Below, one piece after another: positions 44,701 through 52,410 of a DNA stretch of 64,000 bases (its first letter is position 1; each line of letters starts with the position of its first letter). The DNA is taken from NCBI RefSeq assembly GCF_003352005.1, contig NZ_CP024848.1, forward strand, positions 3,171,001 through 3,235,000. Reading direction: 5' to 3'. The DNA comes from Oceanobacillus zhaokaii. Its GTDB lineage: Bacteria > Bacillota > Bacilli > Bacillales > Amphibacillaceae. The position numbers were made by a program, and so were the translations under genes. The notes under the pieces are model-generated. The model did no database searches. It was not told the DNA's origin and saw nothing but the letters and a program-made list of their open reading frames with translations.

Positions 44701-44858
44701 CCATTTGTCGGTTCTTCTTCTGCTGCTGCTGTTTTTACCAATGTACTAAAACTAGAAAAAACCATTAGAAGAACAAGAATAACTGCGAATAAACGATACA
44801 ATGATTTGTTTTCCTTTGAAATCGAGAACACTTTACCAACGCTCCTATCATTTTTCAC
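41718..44858 (-). CDS. Secreted purple acid phosphatase-like metallophosphoesterase with duplicated flanking domain
   Basis: 1046 aa. A membrane-targeting stretch (SLYRLFAVILVLLMVFSSFS, cleavage near TAAAEE) follows a charged N-terminus. A domain of about 180 residues starting at LLDRGSTWKYLDNG occurs twice, at about residues 60-235 and 740-920 (LLEKGSIWKYLDNG), with PLGYP, FRTTFEVEDLSKI, ILYLNGQEI and EVHQDRPSSSD in common. Between them lie a purple acid phosphatase N-domain (about 250-350) and the calcineurin-like catalytic part: FMGDPQIG, SAGDQVND, TIGNHDN, FVVFHHSIY and LMGHDHSYVR. Predicted phosphomonoesterase or diesterase outside the cell. A four- to five-repeat Pho box lies upstream. 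Substrate undetermined. Confidence 0.87.
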   Translation of the reverse strand: MKNDRSVGKVFSISKENKSLYRLFAVILVLLMVFSSFSTLVKTAAAEEEPTNGTTEKVLLDRGSTWKYLDNGSNQGTAWKEANFDDSNWKSGAAPLGYPEGEEHGDFGDIATTIEYGSDSQNKHATAYFRTTFEVEDLSKINSTGVINAGIDDSAILYLNGQEIARFNLPADQEIPFDAYVEDYGLNDASESSNKTFQLTEEQMGYIVEGTNVLAVEVHQDRPSSSDVFFDMELQSIYVDPSIYQASDISFAPGADETKYNFSWYSPKTDVPGVIEYAKVTDGNNSEFPTENVQSVTAKLAEASSGYQANEATITGIEGSSEYVYRLGDGNGKWSEIYSFKTQATDSYNFLFMGDPQIGSSGNIAKDTTGWINTVNKAIELYPNTSFIQSAGDQVNDSKSEEEYAGWFAPELLKNYPTATTIGNHDNSQYYEYHFNTPNQNPALGNSNNAGGDYYFTYGDTLVMNLNSNNKNAQEHNQFMEETVAANPNAKWKFVVFHHSIYSAASHSLEAGIIKLREELVPTIDKLDVDAVLMGHDHSYVRTYQMKNLQPLKNQMIDEDDSVINPDGTLYLTANSSSGSKYYNLKDPEFYSANRSQLRTPTFTNVAVTPTSLEFTTHRADTMEVTDTYKIVKDPSIEVVLPALESISIEASSNVVPTEPTTFYPEVSLNVTGKNVNGGVYDIAYEDITYKTSPEGQLSISQDGKITVEEGANPGNIQVWAEVTNEGKTIETEKVTIQIVEHAEQTLLEKGSIWKYLDNGTDQGTVWREPAFDDRNWASGAAPLGYPVSEDRPMFGDIATVISYGPDSSKKIPTYYFRTTFEVEDLSKIGDVGHINFGIDDSVILYLNGQEIGRHNLPEGEIGYDKYLSDLTGSSVADESNYETFILDAADLAHLVEGTNVLTAEVHQDRPTSSDIYWDMEFIASVNKEASEETIVPVKTYDYKGYHTGKLMVHDKSVSITVDAESNIKNGVVFTGEYAEFHGDGFEDTAVIIKPKKAGAIIDFKGTVMSKVIIEGNKVSEIRGAENIQDIEYVKSADPEAINFID

Positions 44859-44887
44859 TCTAATACTATAAAAATAATTACAGTGTT

Positions 44888-44946
44888 ATCTTAGATTACT
44901 TGAGAAGCATTAATAGACTGTTAATTATGTGATAATATTCGGTGAA
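44888..44946 (-). promoter_or_regulatory. Pho box array upstream of the purple-acid-phosphatase-like gene
   Basis: On the minus strand TTCACC (44946-44941), TTATCA (44935-44930), TTAACA (44924-44919), TTAATG (44913-44908) and CAAGTA (44902-44897), each 5 bp apart. A possible -10 TAAGAT lies at 44893-44888. This is the best of the three arrays in the window. Confidence 0.72.
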
Positions 44947-45418
44947 TTTTTTAAGGTCTTTGTTCCTAGGGCTTAGGGAGGGTTCTAAAGTTATCTAAAA
45001 GTGATTAATAACAAGTCGGAGGGAGAATCAACTATGAACAAAAGAGAAACCGGTTAGGGGTATGGTGAATACGAAGGAAAAATGTTTTATATATCCCTGA
45101 TATTGTGTCAAATTTTTTTGGATGAATAGGAAAAACGTTGTCCCCTACTACAGGGTTGATTAAATGTTTCTTGTTTAATGCTATATCTCAAATAACAAAA
45201 GCATAGGAACCGTGAAATAACCATATATTTTACTTCACAATAAAGTAGTTGTCAATAGTAAATTTGTGGTTTTTCGAAAAATATGTTACAATATTACTAC
45301 ATTTGTTTTTTACAATCGTATTTCAAATTCTGATGGTATCTTTCTGCTGATCGAATATAGGTACGATTTTTTTATATCCTTTCCTCAAATCGAAGGAACT
45401 GAAGAAAAAGGAGAGTTA
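44947..45418. other. Intergenic stretch, mostly without features
   Basis: At 45033 a short frame MNKRETG follows a good GGAGGGAG but meets TAG; reading past it gives GYGEYEGKMFYISLIL before a TGA-ended end, perhaps a decayed small gene. Otherwise nothing recognisable. Confidence 0.35.
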
Positions 45419-45547
45419 ATGGAACGAGTAGTTCAAATATTGAAAGTCACCTGTAAAGGGCATCAACTAGATAGGAGAAAAGGTACTGCAAAAACTTCGG
45501 CTTCAAAACAACTTAGAGAGCTTAAATGCAAGTTAGTTGAACGGTAA
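45419..45547 (+). CDS. Small protein, 42 aa, hypothetical
   Basis: A basic small protein reading MERVVQILKVTCKGHQLDRR from an ATG at 45419, supported by AAAGGAGAG upstream. A much longer open frame upstream of this ATG looks random (many Phe and Tyr). It precedes the 284-aa gene by 50 nt in the same direction and may be cotranscribed with it. No known domain. Confidence 0.45.
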   Translation: MERVVQILKVTCKGHQLDRRKGTAKTSASKQLRELKCKLVER

Positions 45548-45597
45548 TAACAGACTCTAATAGGACCATGTTTTAGTATACAGGGAGGACAGAAATA

Positions 45598-46452
45598 ATG
45601 AATCTAATCGATAAAAAAGTAACACACAAGCTTTTTGGCAAGGGAAGTGTAGTTAAACATAATGATTCTTTCATAGAGATACATTTCGCAACGGAAAATA
45701 AAAAGTTTGTTTTTCCCGATGCATTTGGAAAACACCTGAAGCTGCATGATACAAGTGCTGCAAATTCACTTGAAAAAGTTATACAAGAACAGGAAATAGA
45801 ACGGAAGAAGGAAGAACAGGAAAAGGAAGAAGAAAAAAACCTGCAGCGTAAAGAACAGCAACGTCGCTTGGAACATGAAAAACTAATGAAAAATCATAAA
45901 CTTCATCCTGAATCACAAACAGTAGTTTGGTGTGACGAAGAAGAACAGAGTAGTTTTATGACAGAGTGGAAGGTCTATACAGGTGTAATAAAAAGCGGGA
46001 ATAATAAAGGTGAGCCAAAAATACCTACCCGCGTGCACCAAAATAGTGCTTGCCTTTTAACCGCAAGAGATTCCAGCATGCCTGAAGAAGACAGACGGAT
46101 CTTAGGTGTTTATATGGTGAATGAAGATTTTATTGGTAAATTTTGTGAAGATGGATTTATTCCTGCCCATTCAGAATACAGACTCCAACTTACAGAACAG
46201 GAATCTGATAGGATGCCATTTTGGAAATACTATGTAAATGAAAAATCCCCCGAAAAAATGACTTGGAATACAGGTAAATTCCGTTATTTTGATAATGTAT
46301 GGATGGCTCAAATTTTACTTGATATTGTTTCATTAAAAACTGACACACAGGAACGGGAACTGGCAAAGGAATTTTTTGAACATTACTGTAAAATGAATCA
46401 AATCAGAGAAGAAGAGTTACCAAAGCCTAATGGCGCATTAATGCGTATGTAG
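45598..46452 (+). CDS. Hypothetical protein with N-terminal KOW-like segment and coiled coil
   Basis: 284 aa. Residues 1-50 (KKVTHKLFGKGSVVKHNDSF and FVFPDAFGKHLKL) resemble the small beta domain that many Bacilli proteins carry before a coiled coil. Residues about 60-100 are a highly charged coiled coil (EQEIERKKEEQEKEEEKNLQ). The C-terminal half is globular (YTGVIKSGNNKGEPKIPTRV and GVYMVNEDFIGKFCEDGFIP). Homologues in Bacilli are often labelled malate synthase, with no sequence support for that activity. GGGAGGACAG precedes the ATG. Followed by a terminator. Function unknown. Confidence 0.7.
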   Translation: MNLIDKKVTHKLFGKGSVVKHNDSFIEIHFATENKKFVFPDAFGKHLKLHDTSAANSLEKVIQEQEIERKKEEQEKEEEKNLQRKEQQRRLEHEKLMKNHKLHPESQTVVWCDEEEQSSFMTEWKVYTGVIKSGNNKGEPKIPTRVHQNSACLLTARDSSMPEEDRRILGVYMVNEDFIGKFCEDGFIPAHSEYRLQLTEQESDRMPFWKYYVNEKSPEKMTWNTGKFRYFDNVWMAQILLDIVSLKTDTQERELAKEFFEHYCKMNQIREEELPKPNGALMRM

Positions 46453-46550
46453 TCCTTAGTTGATAATAAATGTTTATCGAACACGGTGTGTGCATACAGG
46501 ATCTGCTATGGGGGCAGCGTAGCCAATTCGTAATTTTGCCGGCATTAGAA

Positions 46551-46585
46551 TAGAGCTCAACCTTAGAGGTGAGCTCTATCTTTTT
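46551..46585 (+). terminator. Terminator of the 284-aa gene
   Basis: TAGAGCTCA (46551-46559) pairs with TGAGCTCTA (46570-46578), followed by TCTTTTTC. About 100 nt after the stop. Confidence 0.8.
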
Positions 46586-46699
46586 CTAAATCTTCACTGG
46601 CTGCTGCTTTTTTACCCTATGATAGATCTATTCCCAAATGGACTGAATTAAAAGAAGTCATGGAATTTTATTGGAAGTATTACTGTCCCTTCATACTTC

Positions 46700-47767
46700 C
46701 TATTCTCCCCCTGTAACAGTAATCCTCTGCTCAATCACTTTGGTTTCACCTTCAACATTAGCGAACTCACCTGCTAGATTTTGACCATTCTCTCCATATG
46801 CCTCAGTGACATGTGGACCATTGTTATTATCAGATGGATCCATTGTAATAACAATTTCGTAGTCAGTCAGGTTTTTAATTCGACTGTCCTTTGGATCATC
46901 TACGTATATGATGGTTGAACCATCTGGATTTGTATAACTGGATCCTTGAAACCCTGATGTAATATAATTTGGAATATCAGCCCTTGCTCGAATAAATGTA
47001 TCTTCCACAATGTTACTATTTATTTTTACTACAACATAATCTCCTTGCTTCTCTAACTTTGTCTCTATCCATACAATTGGTTCTCCATAATCGGCTGGTG
47101 TCTTCCAGTTTGGTTCAGTAATTACAAACGTCTGTTGCCCATCATCTATTGTGACTGAGTGTTGAAAAGATGCTTTTTGATATGTTTCATCTGATTCCGT
47201 ATAGTTTCGTACAAAACTTCCACTCAGTTTTTCTAAATAATGATTTTTTATTTCTTCATTTTGATTTGTTGGCTCAAACTTTAATTCCAAATGTACTAAT
47301 CCTTCTAAATCATCTGGAAGACTTGACTCTAATTCAAATTCTCCATTTGCATTAACTTTCGCTCGCTCCGTTCCTCCAATTAGCACCCCATCCTCTGTAT
47401 TAATAGAAAGGATAAGCTCAGATTCCGATAAAAGATTTGTCGTTCCTTTGACCGAAACCACCTTATTTACAATCTCAAATTCCCCTTCGAGTCTTACTTC
47501 CAAATCTCCCTGATCTTCTGGCGCATTATTCACTTCAAAGGAAATTTCCTCATTACTGTCTGATGTCTCCGCTACATCATTAGTTTCATCAGCCTTGTTA
47601 TCCTCTACATTTTCTTCTGCCTGTACATTTCCGTTGTTTTGTTCTTCCGTTTTCCCTTGTTTATCGTTATCACTGTCCGTAACTTTTTCATTATTACTGC
47701 ATGCAGCTATAAATAAAATCATTAAAAGTGCTATAAATAAGATCATTAAATTTTTGCATCTAACCAC
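46700..47767 (-). CDS. Lipoprotein, hypothetical
   Basis: About 355 aa. A lipoprotein signal peptide (MILFIALLMILFIAAC) has the lipobox FIAAC; the Cys would carry the lipid anchor. A low-complexity Glu/Asp/Asn-rich linker follows (about residues 25-80). Then come beta-rich, Ig-like stretches (LEVRLEGEFEIVNKVVSVKG and GEFELESSLPDDLEGLVHLE). I chose a GTG start at 47767 with AGGAGG 9 nt upstream; the first methionine of the signal peptide core is the alternative. No enzymatic motif. Cell-surface role inferred only from the lipobox. Confidence 0.7.
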   Translation of the reverse strand: MVRCKNLMILFIALLMILFIAACSNNEKVTDSDNDKQGKTEEQNNGNVQAEENVEDNKADETNDVAETSDSNEEISFEVNNAPEDQGDLEVRLEGEFEIVNKVVSVKGTTNLLSESELILSINTEDGVLIGGTERAKVNANGEFELESSLPDDLEGLVHLELKFEPTNQNEEIKNHYLEKLSGSFVRNYTESDETYQKASFQHSVTIDDGQQTFVITEPNWKTPADYGEPIVWIETKLEKQGDYVVVKINSNIVEDTFIRARADIPNYITSGFQGSSYTNPDGSTIIYVDDPKDSRIKNLTDYEIVITMDPSDNNNGPHVTEAYGENGQNLAGEFANVEGETKVIEQRITVTGGE

Positions 47768-48060
47768 GAAGTTAATCCTCCTAATATAGTAAATTATCAT
47801 CATTAATGATATACTCTGCGTTTTTAGATGACAACAGGACTATATACTTAATCGGACGCGAGGGGACATACCTGCCCCTATCACAATCTTTACCTGTCAA
47901 CTGTTATTTTTAACTTAGATTGAAACTTCAATTAGTCTTCCACCCCTTTATTACGCGCGAAAAAAAAATAGCTGTTAGAATAAAGACTTCTATGTGAAGT
48001 ACATTATTCTAACAGCCTCAAATATACTGGTAGTTCCATTCGACAAATTTCAACAAATAT
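47768..48060. other. Intergenic stretch with one terminator
   Basis: Between the lipoprotein gene and metQ. It contains the metQ terminator (47962-48016) and a GGGGACATACCTGCCCC segment near 47864 loosely like repeat family 2. No gene. Confidence 0.4.
47962..48016 (-). terminator. Terminator of the metNI-oxidase-metQ operon
   Basis: GCTGTTAGAATAAAGACTTC pairs with the complementary segment ending near 48016; the minus strand continues ATTTTTTTTT. Strong stem and T run. Confidence 0.85.
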
Positions 48061-48080
48061 CAGGGAGTGACAGGCACAAG
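48061..48080. repeat. Repeat family 2, copy near 48.07 kb
   Basis: On the minus strand ACTTGTGCCTGTCACTCCCTG, within about 10-30 nt of the metQ stop codon. Same block as copies at 851, 12627 and 59763. Confidence 0.5.
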
Positions 48081-48088
48081 TCAACTGT

Positions 48089-48913
48089 CTACCAAGAAGC
48101 TATAACAGATCCTTGGAATTCTTCCTCGACAAATGCTTTTACTTCGTCAGATTGGTATAAATCGATGAATTGTTGAACGACCTCTTCATCCTTTGATTCA
48201 TTTCTAACTGCAATAAGATTGGCGTAAGGAGAATCCTGTCCCTCGATAAAAATAGAATCTTCATTAGGTACAAATCCATGCTCCATTGCGAAGTTAGTAT
48301 TAATCGCTGCAGCATCAAGTTCACCTAGTTGTCTGGCAATTTGTGCAGAGTCGAGTTCGATAAATTCGTAGTTATTATTGTTCTCTTCAATATCCTTAAT
48401 TGTTGCATCAGTGCCAGCATCTTCCTTCATTTTAATTAACCCCGCTTTTTCAAATAGAGCGAGTGCTCGTCCACTGTTCGTTGGATCACTTGGCAAACCA
48501 ATTTTTGCCCCATCCGAAAGATCCTTGATATCATCAATCTTTTCCGAGTAAATCCCCATTGGGAAAGTAACGGTGTCAGCGACTTTGATAAGATCCAAGC
48601 CACGTTCTTCATTCATCTGATCAAAAAACGGCTCCGTTTGGAAGCTGTTTATATCGATTTCCCCTTCCGATAAAGCAACATTTGGCATTACATAGTCATT
48701 GAAAACCTTCAACTCAATATCTAATCCTTCCTCTTCTCCAAGCTCTTTTACCTTTTCGAGGATTTGCTCATGTGGACCAGCAGTAACTCCGACTACCAGC
48801 TTTCCATCACTTAGCAAACCATCTGTTTCACCAGAACTTGATTTGTCACCACCGCAAGCTGTAAGGATTGCAGAAATAATAATAAATAAGCTTATAATTA
48901 ACGTTTTCTTCAT
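48089..48913 (-). CDS. metQ: Methionine ABC transporter substrate-binding lipoprotein
   Basis: About 274 aa. Lipoprotein signal LFIIISAILTACGGDKSS with the lipobox LTAC. The NlpA/MetQ fold follows: VVGVTAGPHEQILEKVKELG, DIELKVFNDYVMPNVALSEG and EIDINSFQTEPFFDQMNEER. ISLPSDPTN-type sequence (here IGLPSDPTNSGRAL) is conserved. GAGGGAG precedes the ATG at 48913. Last gene of the SAM-riboswitch operon, so the ligand is most likely methionine or a methionine analogue. Confidence 0.92.
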   Translation of the reverse strand: MKKTLIISLFIIISAILTACGGDKSSSGETDGLLSDGKLVVGVTAGPHEQILEKVKELGEEEGLDIELKVFNDYVMPNVALSEGEIDINSFQTEPFFDQMNEERGLDLIKVADTVTFPMGIYSEKIDDIKDLSDGAKIGLPSDPTNSGRALALFEKAGLIKMKEDAGTDATIKDIEENNNNYEFIELDSAQIARQLGELDAAAINTNFAMEHGFVPNEDSIFIEGQDSPYANLIAVRNESKDEEVVQQFIDLYQSDEVKAFVEEEFQGSVIASW

Positions 48914-48938
48914 ATTTTCTCCCTCTTTCATTTAGGTT

Positions 48939-50066
48939 TTATCTATAAGTTTTCCGGATGGCATTCGCATTGATTTCTTGAATGGATTTAATACCAGACA
49001 GACTCATCGTTGTTTTTAAGTCATGTAATACATTTTGTATCACTTGTTCGACACCAGATTGGCCAGCGATTGTCAATCCGTAAAGAAATGGTCTGCCCAG
49101 CAGAACTGCATCTGCACCAAGTGCTAGAGCTTTAAAAATATCTGGACCGCTCCTCACTCCGCTGTCCAAAAGAATTGGTAGTTTGTCCTTTACTCTTTCT
49201 TTAATAAGCGGTAAGGCATCCAGTGTGGCAATACAACCATCCAATTGTCTGCCACCGTGATTCGATACAACAATGCCATCGATACCATGCTTCACCGCTT
49301 CTTCAGCGTCATCAGGGTGTAAGATGCCTTTTAAATAGATTGGCAGATCTACTGCATCCCGAATAGGCTTCATATCTTCCCAGTTCAAACCTGGACGGTA
49401 AAAGGTTTGCAGCATCTCGTCTAAAACAGCTGCTCCAGGCTTAGCAGCAAGATACTCTTGAAACACTGGATCAGCCGCATAATTCGCTTTACCAGCTCCT
49501 AGTAAAAACGGAGAATACTGATTAGAACGGTCACGCTCTCGGTTACCGATTAATGGCATATCCACGGTGATTACTATTGCCTCGTAGCCTGCTATCTCTG
49601 CTCGTTTAACAAAGCTTTTGGCAATTTCTACATTGTTTGGATAATAAAGCTGGAACCAGCGTTTCCCGTTTCCGTTTGCTTCGGCAATCTCCTCCAGCGT
49701 ATAGGAAGACACCGTACTTGCTATAAACGGAACCTCGTACTTAGCGCTCGCAGCAGCACTGGCGAGCTCCCCGTCCGGATGAGAAATGCCCTGCATACCA
49801 ACAGGTGCAAGCAGAATTGGTGCTGGAATCGATTGTCCGTTAATCGTTGTATGTAAAGATACAGTTGATACATCCCTCATAACTCTCGGAACGATTTTCC
49901 AATTGCTAAATGCTTCCCTGTTTGAGCGAAGTGTTTCTTCTATACCGGCACCACTTTGTTCATAGTCGAATACATTTTTATCCAAATGCTTTTGGGCCTC
50001 GTTTTCCAAATCCTCAAAACGAAGCGGTACATCCTTTCTCTCTACATTTACTAGCACATCACTCAT
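48939..50066 (-). CDS. FMN-dependent alpha-hydroxy-acid oxidase (lactate oxidase/LldD family)
   Basis: 375 aa TIM-barrel flavoenzyme oxidising 2-hydroxy acids to 2-oxo acids. Conserved elements are ILLAPVGMQGISHPDGELAS, the FMN site, QLYYPNNVEI, the catalytic His in VSNHGGRQLDG, and PILLDSGVRSGPDIFKALAL followed by GADAVLLGRPFLYG. Substrate preference cannot be told from these. It sits between metI and metQ (gaps 61 and 25 nt) under the same SAM riboswitch, which is unusual for this family and points to 2-hydroxy-4-methylthiobutyrate or a similar methionine analogue; that is inference. Confidence 0.87.
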   Translation of the reverse strand: MSDVLVNVERKDVPLRFEDLENEAQKHLDKNVFDYEQSGAGIEETLRSNREAFSNWKIVPRVMRDVSTVSLHTTINGQSIPAPILLAPVGMQGISHPDGELASAAASAKYEVPFIASTVSSYTLEEIAEANGNGKRWFQLYYPNNVEIAKSFVKRAEIAGYEAIVITVDMPLIGNRERDRSNQYSPFLLGAGKANYAADPVFQEYLAAKPGAAVLDEMLQTFYRPGLNWEDMKPIRDAVDLPIYLKGILHPDDAEEAVKHGIDGIVVSNHGGRQLDGCIATLDALPLIKERVKDKLPILLDSGVRSGPDIFKALALGADAVLLGRPFLYGLTIAGQSGVEQVIQNVLHDLKTTMSLSGIKSIQEINANAIRKTYR

Positions 50067-50127
50067 GATATATGCATCCCCTTCATTCTATCTCTACAAA
50101 AGTTAGCTCCTAAAGCTGAATTGATCC

Positions 50128-50802
50128 TTAATCTTTCTTTAATCTTGCTGATAGGCGATTACCAAGGGTCTGAATCCCTTGAACAAGAATGATTAAAATA
50201 AATACTGTTACATACATAACATCTACCTCATAGCGTAAATGCCCATATCGGTAAGCCAAATCACCAAGCCCTCCAGCACCTACTAATCCAGCCATTGCTG
50301 TTGCCCCAATCAGACCAATGGTTGAGATTGTCAGACCAAGAACAATAGATGATCGGGATTCACGGATTAATACATGCCAAATAATATGCCTCGTTTTAAT
50401 TCCCATTGCTTCATAAGCCTCAATCACTCCACGGTCGACTTCCAGAAGGCTTGATTCCATTAATCTGGCTATATATGGAGCAGTGTAAACGACAAGGGGA
50501 ACAATAGCACCCCCAACACCAATCGTTGTACCAGCAATCATTTTCGTAAACGGCAATATAAAGAATAGCAAAATGATAAACGGAATCGAGCGAATCACGT
50601 TAATGATCAAGTTGAGTCCATGATTTAAAACCTTATTTTCCAGTGCTTTACCTGGCCCACTTAATGTTAATAAAACCCCAAGTGGCAGCCCGATAAGAAT
50701 GGAAATCGAAAGTGCAATTCCAACCATCTGGAATGTCTGGATGACCGCCTCCCATATTTCCACACCCCAATTGTCAAAAAAAGCTGTAATACTAGCCAAC
50801 AT
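50128..50802 (-). CDS. metI: Methionine ABC transporter permease
   Basis: About 224 aa with five or six membrane helices. The permease signature is EAYEAMGIKTRHIIWHVLIR with ESRSSIVLGLTISTIGLIGA. AMAGLVGAGGLGDLAYRYGH near the end is typical of MetI. The ATG at 50802 overlaps the metN stop by about 11 nt, with GGGGGTGA upstream. Works with MetN and MetQ. Confidence 0.93.
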   Translation of the reverse strand: MLASITAFFDNWGVEIWEAVIQTFQMVGIALSISILIGLPLGVLLTLSGPGKALENKVLNHGLNLIINVIRSIPFIILLFFILPFTKMIAGTTIGVGGAIVPLVVYTAPYIARLMESSLLEVDRGVIEAYEAMGIKTRHIIWHVLIRESRSSIVLGLTISTIGLIGATAMAGLVGAGGLGDLAYRYGHLRYEVDVMYVTVFILIILVQGIQTLGNRLSARLKKD

Positions 50803-51826
50803 GAGAATCACCCCCATCCTTATATCTTTCTACGATAACACCCAATGCTGTTAAATCCTCCACTGCCTTTTCGACTTCAGACGAGCTGCCCTCCAGATGT
50901 ACGACTAAACGGCCATATGGTTCATCCTTTAATTGGGTGATATTCCCGCTAAGAATGGAAGGATAGACATCAAATTTCTTAGTAACCATTGCAAGTGCTG
51001 GCTTTCCTGATGCATTCCCGATGAACGATAAGGTAACAATTTGACCAGATTTTTTTAGGATCTTTTCCAATTCTTCAGGGATTGTGTCATTGAAGAGTGA
51101 TTGTACAAATCGCTTCGCTGTCCCTGTCTTCGGTTGAGAAAATAGATCTATCACTCTTCCCTGCTCAATAATCCGACCGTTCTCCATTACTGCTACTTCA
51201 TCACAAATGCTTTGCACTACATTCATCTCATGTGTGATGAGTAAGATCGTAATGCCAAGTTCACGATTAATCTTGCTTAGTAAAGCGAGGATTGCTTCTG
51301 TTGTATCCGGGTCAAGCGCGCTGGTTGCTTCATCACACAGCAGTACTTCTGGTTCATGTGCAAGTGCACGAGCAATTGCGACACGCTGCTTCTGACCGCC
51401 AGAAAGCTGGGCAGGGTACGCATTTGCCTTATCCAGTAATCCAACAATCTCCAAATACTTATTTACCCGCTCTTTAATCTCTTTCTTAGGTACACCTGTT
51501 AATTTAAGCGGAATAGCAATATTTTCATATACCGTTCCAGTTTTTAATAGATTAAAAGATTGAAAAATCATGCCCATTTTTTGTCTGGCAATATTCAGAT
51601 TGCCCCGTGACATCTTGGTCAGTTCATTACCATTAAAAAGAACTTGACCTTTTGTCGGTTTCTCCAAAAGATTTGCCATCCGGATTAAGGTACTCTTACC
51701 GGCACCACTATAGCCTATAACACCAAAGATAGTCCCTTTTTTCACATGAAGCGAGACATCATCAAGTGCCTTCGTATCTTTTGATTTTGTATGAAATACT
51801 TTCGTGATATTTTTAAATTCAATCAT
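50792..51826 (-). CDS. metN: Methionine ABC transporter ATP-binding protein
   Basis: 344 aa. Walker A is GYSGAGKSTLIRM (about residues 38-50), the Q loop is GMIFQSFNLL, the signature is LSGGQKQRVAIARAL, and Walker B is VLLCDEATSALDP. The C-terminal about 90 residues form the NIL domain that senses methionine and inhibits transport (VTLSFIGNASGKPALAMVTK). First gene of the operon, about 130 nt after the riboswitch terminator. Confidence 0.95.
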   Translation of the reverse strand: MIEFKNITKVFHTKSKDTKALDDVSLHVKKGTIFGVIGYSGAGKSTLIRMANLLEKPTKGQVLFNGNELTKMSRGNLNIARQKMGMIFQSFNLLKTGTVYENIAIPLKLTGVPKKEIKERVNKYLEIVGLLDKANAYPAQLSGGQKQRVAIARALAHEPEVLLCDEATSALDPDTTEAILALLSKINRELGITILLITHEMNVVQSICDEVAVMENGRIIEQGRVIDLFSQPKTGTAKRFVQSLFNDTIPEELEKILKKSGQIVTLSFIGNASGKPALAMVTKKFDVYPSILSGNITQLKDEPYGRLVVHLEGSSSEVEKAVEDLTALGVIVERYKDGGDSHVG

Positions 51827-51920
51827 ACTATGTATACTCCCTTATTACTGGATATTCTCAATTTACACAGAATAAACAGATAATTAAAATTAAATACGAT
51901 ATTAAAGAACTAACTTTCAT

Positions 51921-51952
51921 TTAGTAAGAAAGTTTTTATACTTTCTTAACTA
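51921..51952. repeat. Dispersed repeat family 1, partial copy F
   Basis: TTAGTAAGAAAG-TTTTTATA-CTTTCTTAACTA, the hairpin end of the family, located between the riboswitch terminator and metN. It would form a hairpin in the metN leader. Confidence 0.5.
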
Positions 51953-51953
51953 C

Positions 51954-52120
51954 AAAAAAACTCTCTCTACCAATGGAGTCAGAGAAAGTTAATATAAATA
52001 GCCGTTCCTATTTTAATTTCTCTTATCTTTCAAACAATTGTTTGTAGGATTTAGCACCTTTCTAGAAAGATGGTTGCCGGGCATCACAGGGCCAGTCCCT
52101 CCGCCACTCTTAATAAGATT
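51954..52120 (-). ncRNA. SAM-I riboswitch (S-box) with intrinsic terminator
   Basis: Read on the minus strand, the leader has AGAGTGGCGGAGGGACTGGC, then CCTGTGATGCCCGGCAACCA, then AAAGGTGCTAAATCC, in the S-box order. P1 is TCTTAT (near 52117) with ATAAGA (near 52024). The expression platform is AACTTTCTCTGAC-TCCATTGG-TAGAGAGAGTT followed by seven T (51990-51954). Such leaders terminate transcription when SAM is high, so the metNI operon is expressed in methionine shortage. Confidence 0.95.
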
Positions 52121-52410
52121 AATATTATTTTATTTTTTTAGTATAGTACAACAACTAAAATAAGTCAATCAGAATCGATAATATTCACGTTTCAAAACGG
52201 GTTATCAATTTTGGTGGAGAGCCTACTCGGGAGCTTACCCATCTCGCCCAACAAATTGACAAAATCTTACATCATCCATATAATGAACCTTAATTTATAT
52301 ACGAAAAAGCACGTCTACCTTGTATATGCAGCATTTTCCGTTCATTATTTTAGTCGGCATTAATTGTTTAATTGATATAGATAATATAGGAGAAAAGGGG
52401 AATACATTGG

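Noticed and set aside
45266..45418. N-terminal extension of the 42-aa small protein
   Set aside because: The extension is rich in Phe/Tyr/Ile with no ribosome binding site; AAAGGAGAG supports the internal ATG at 45419.
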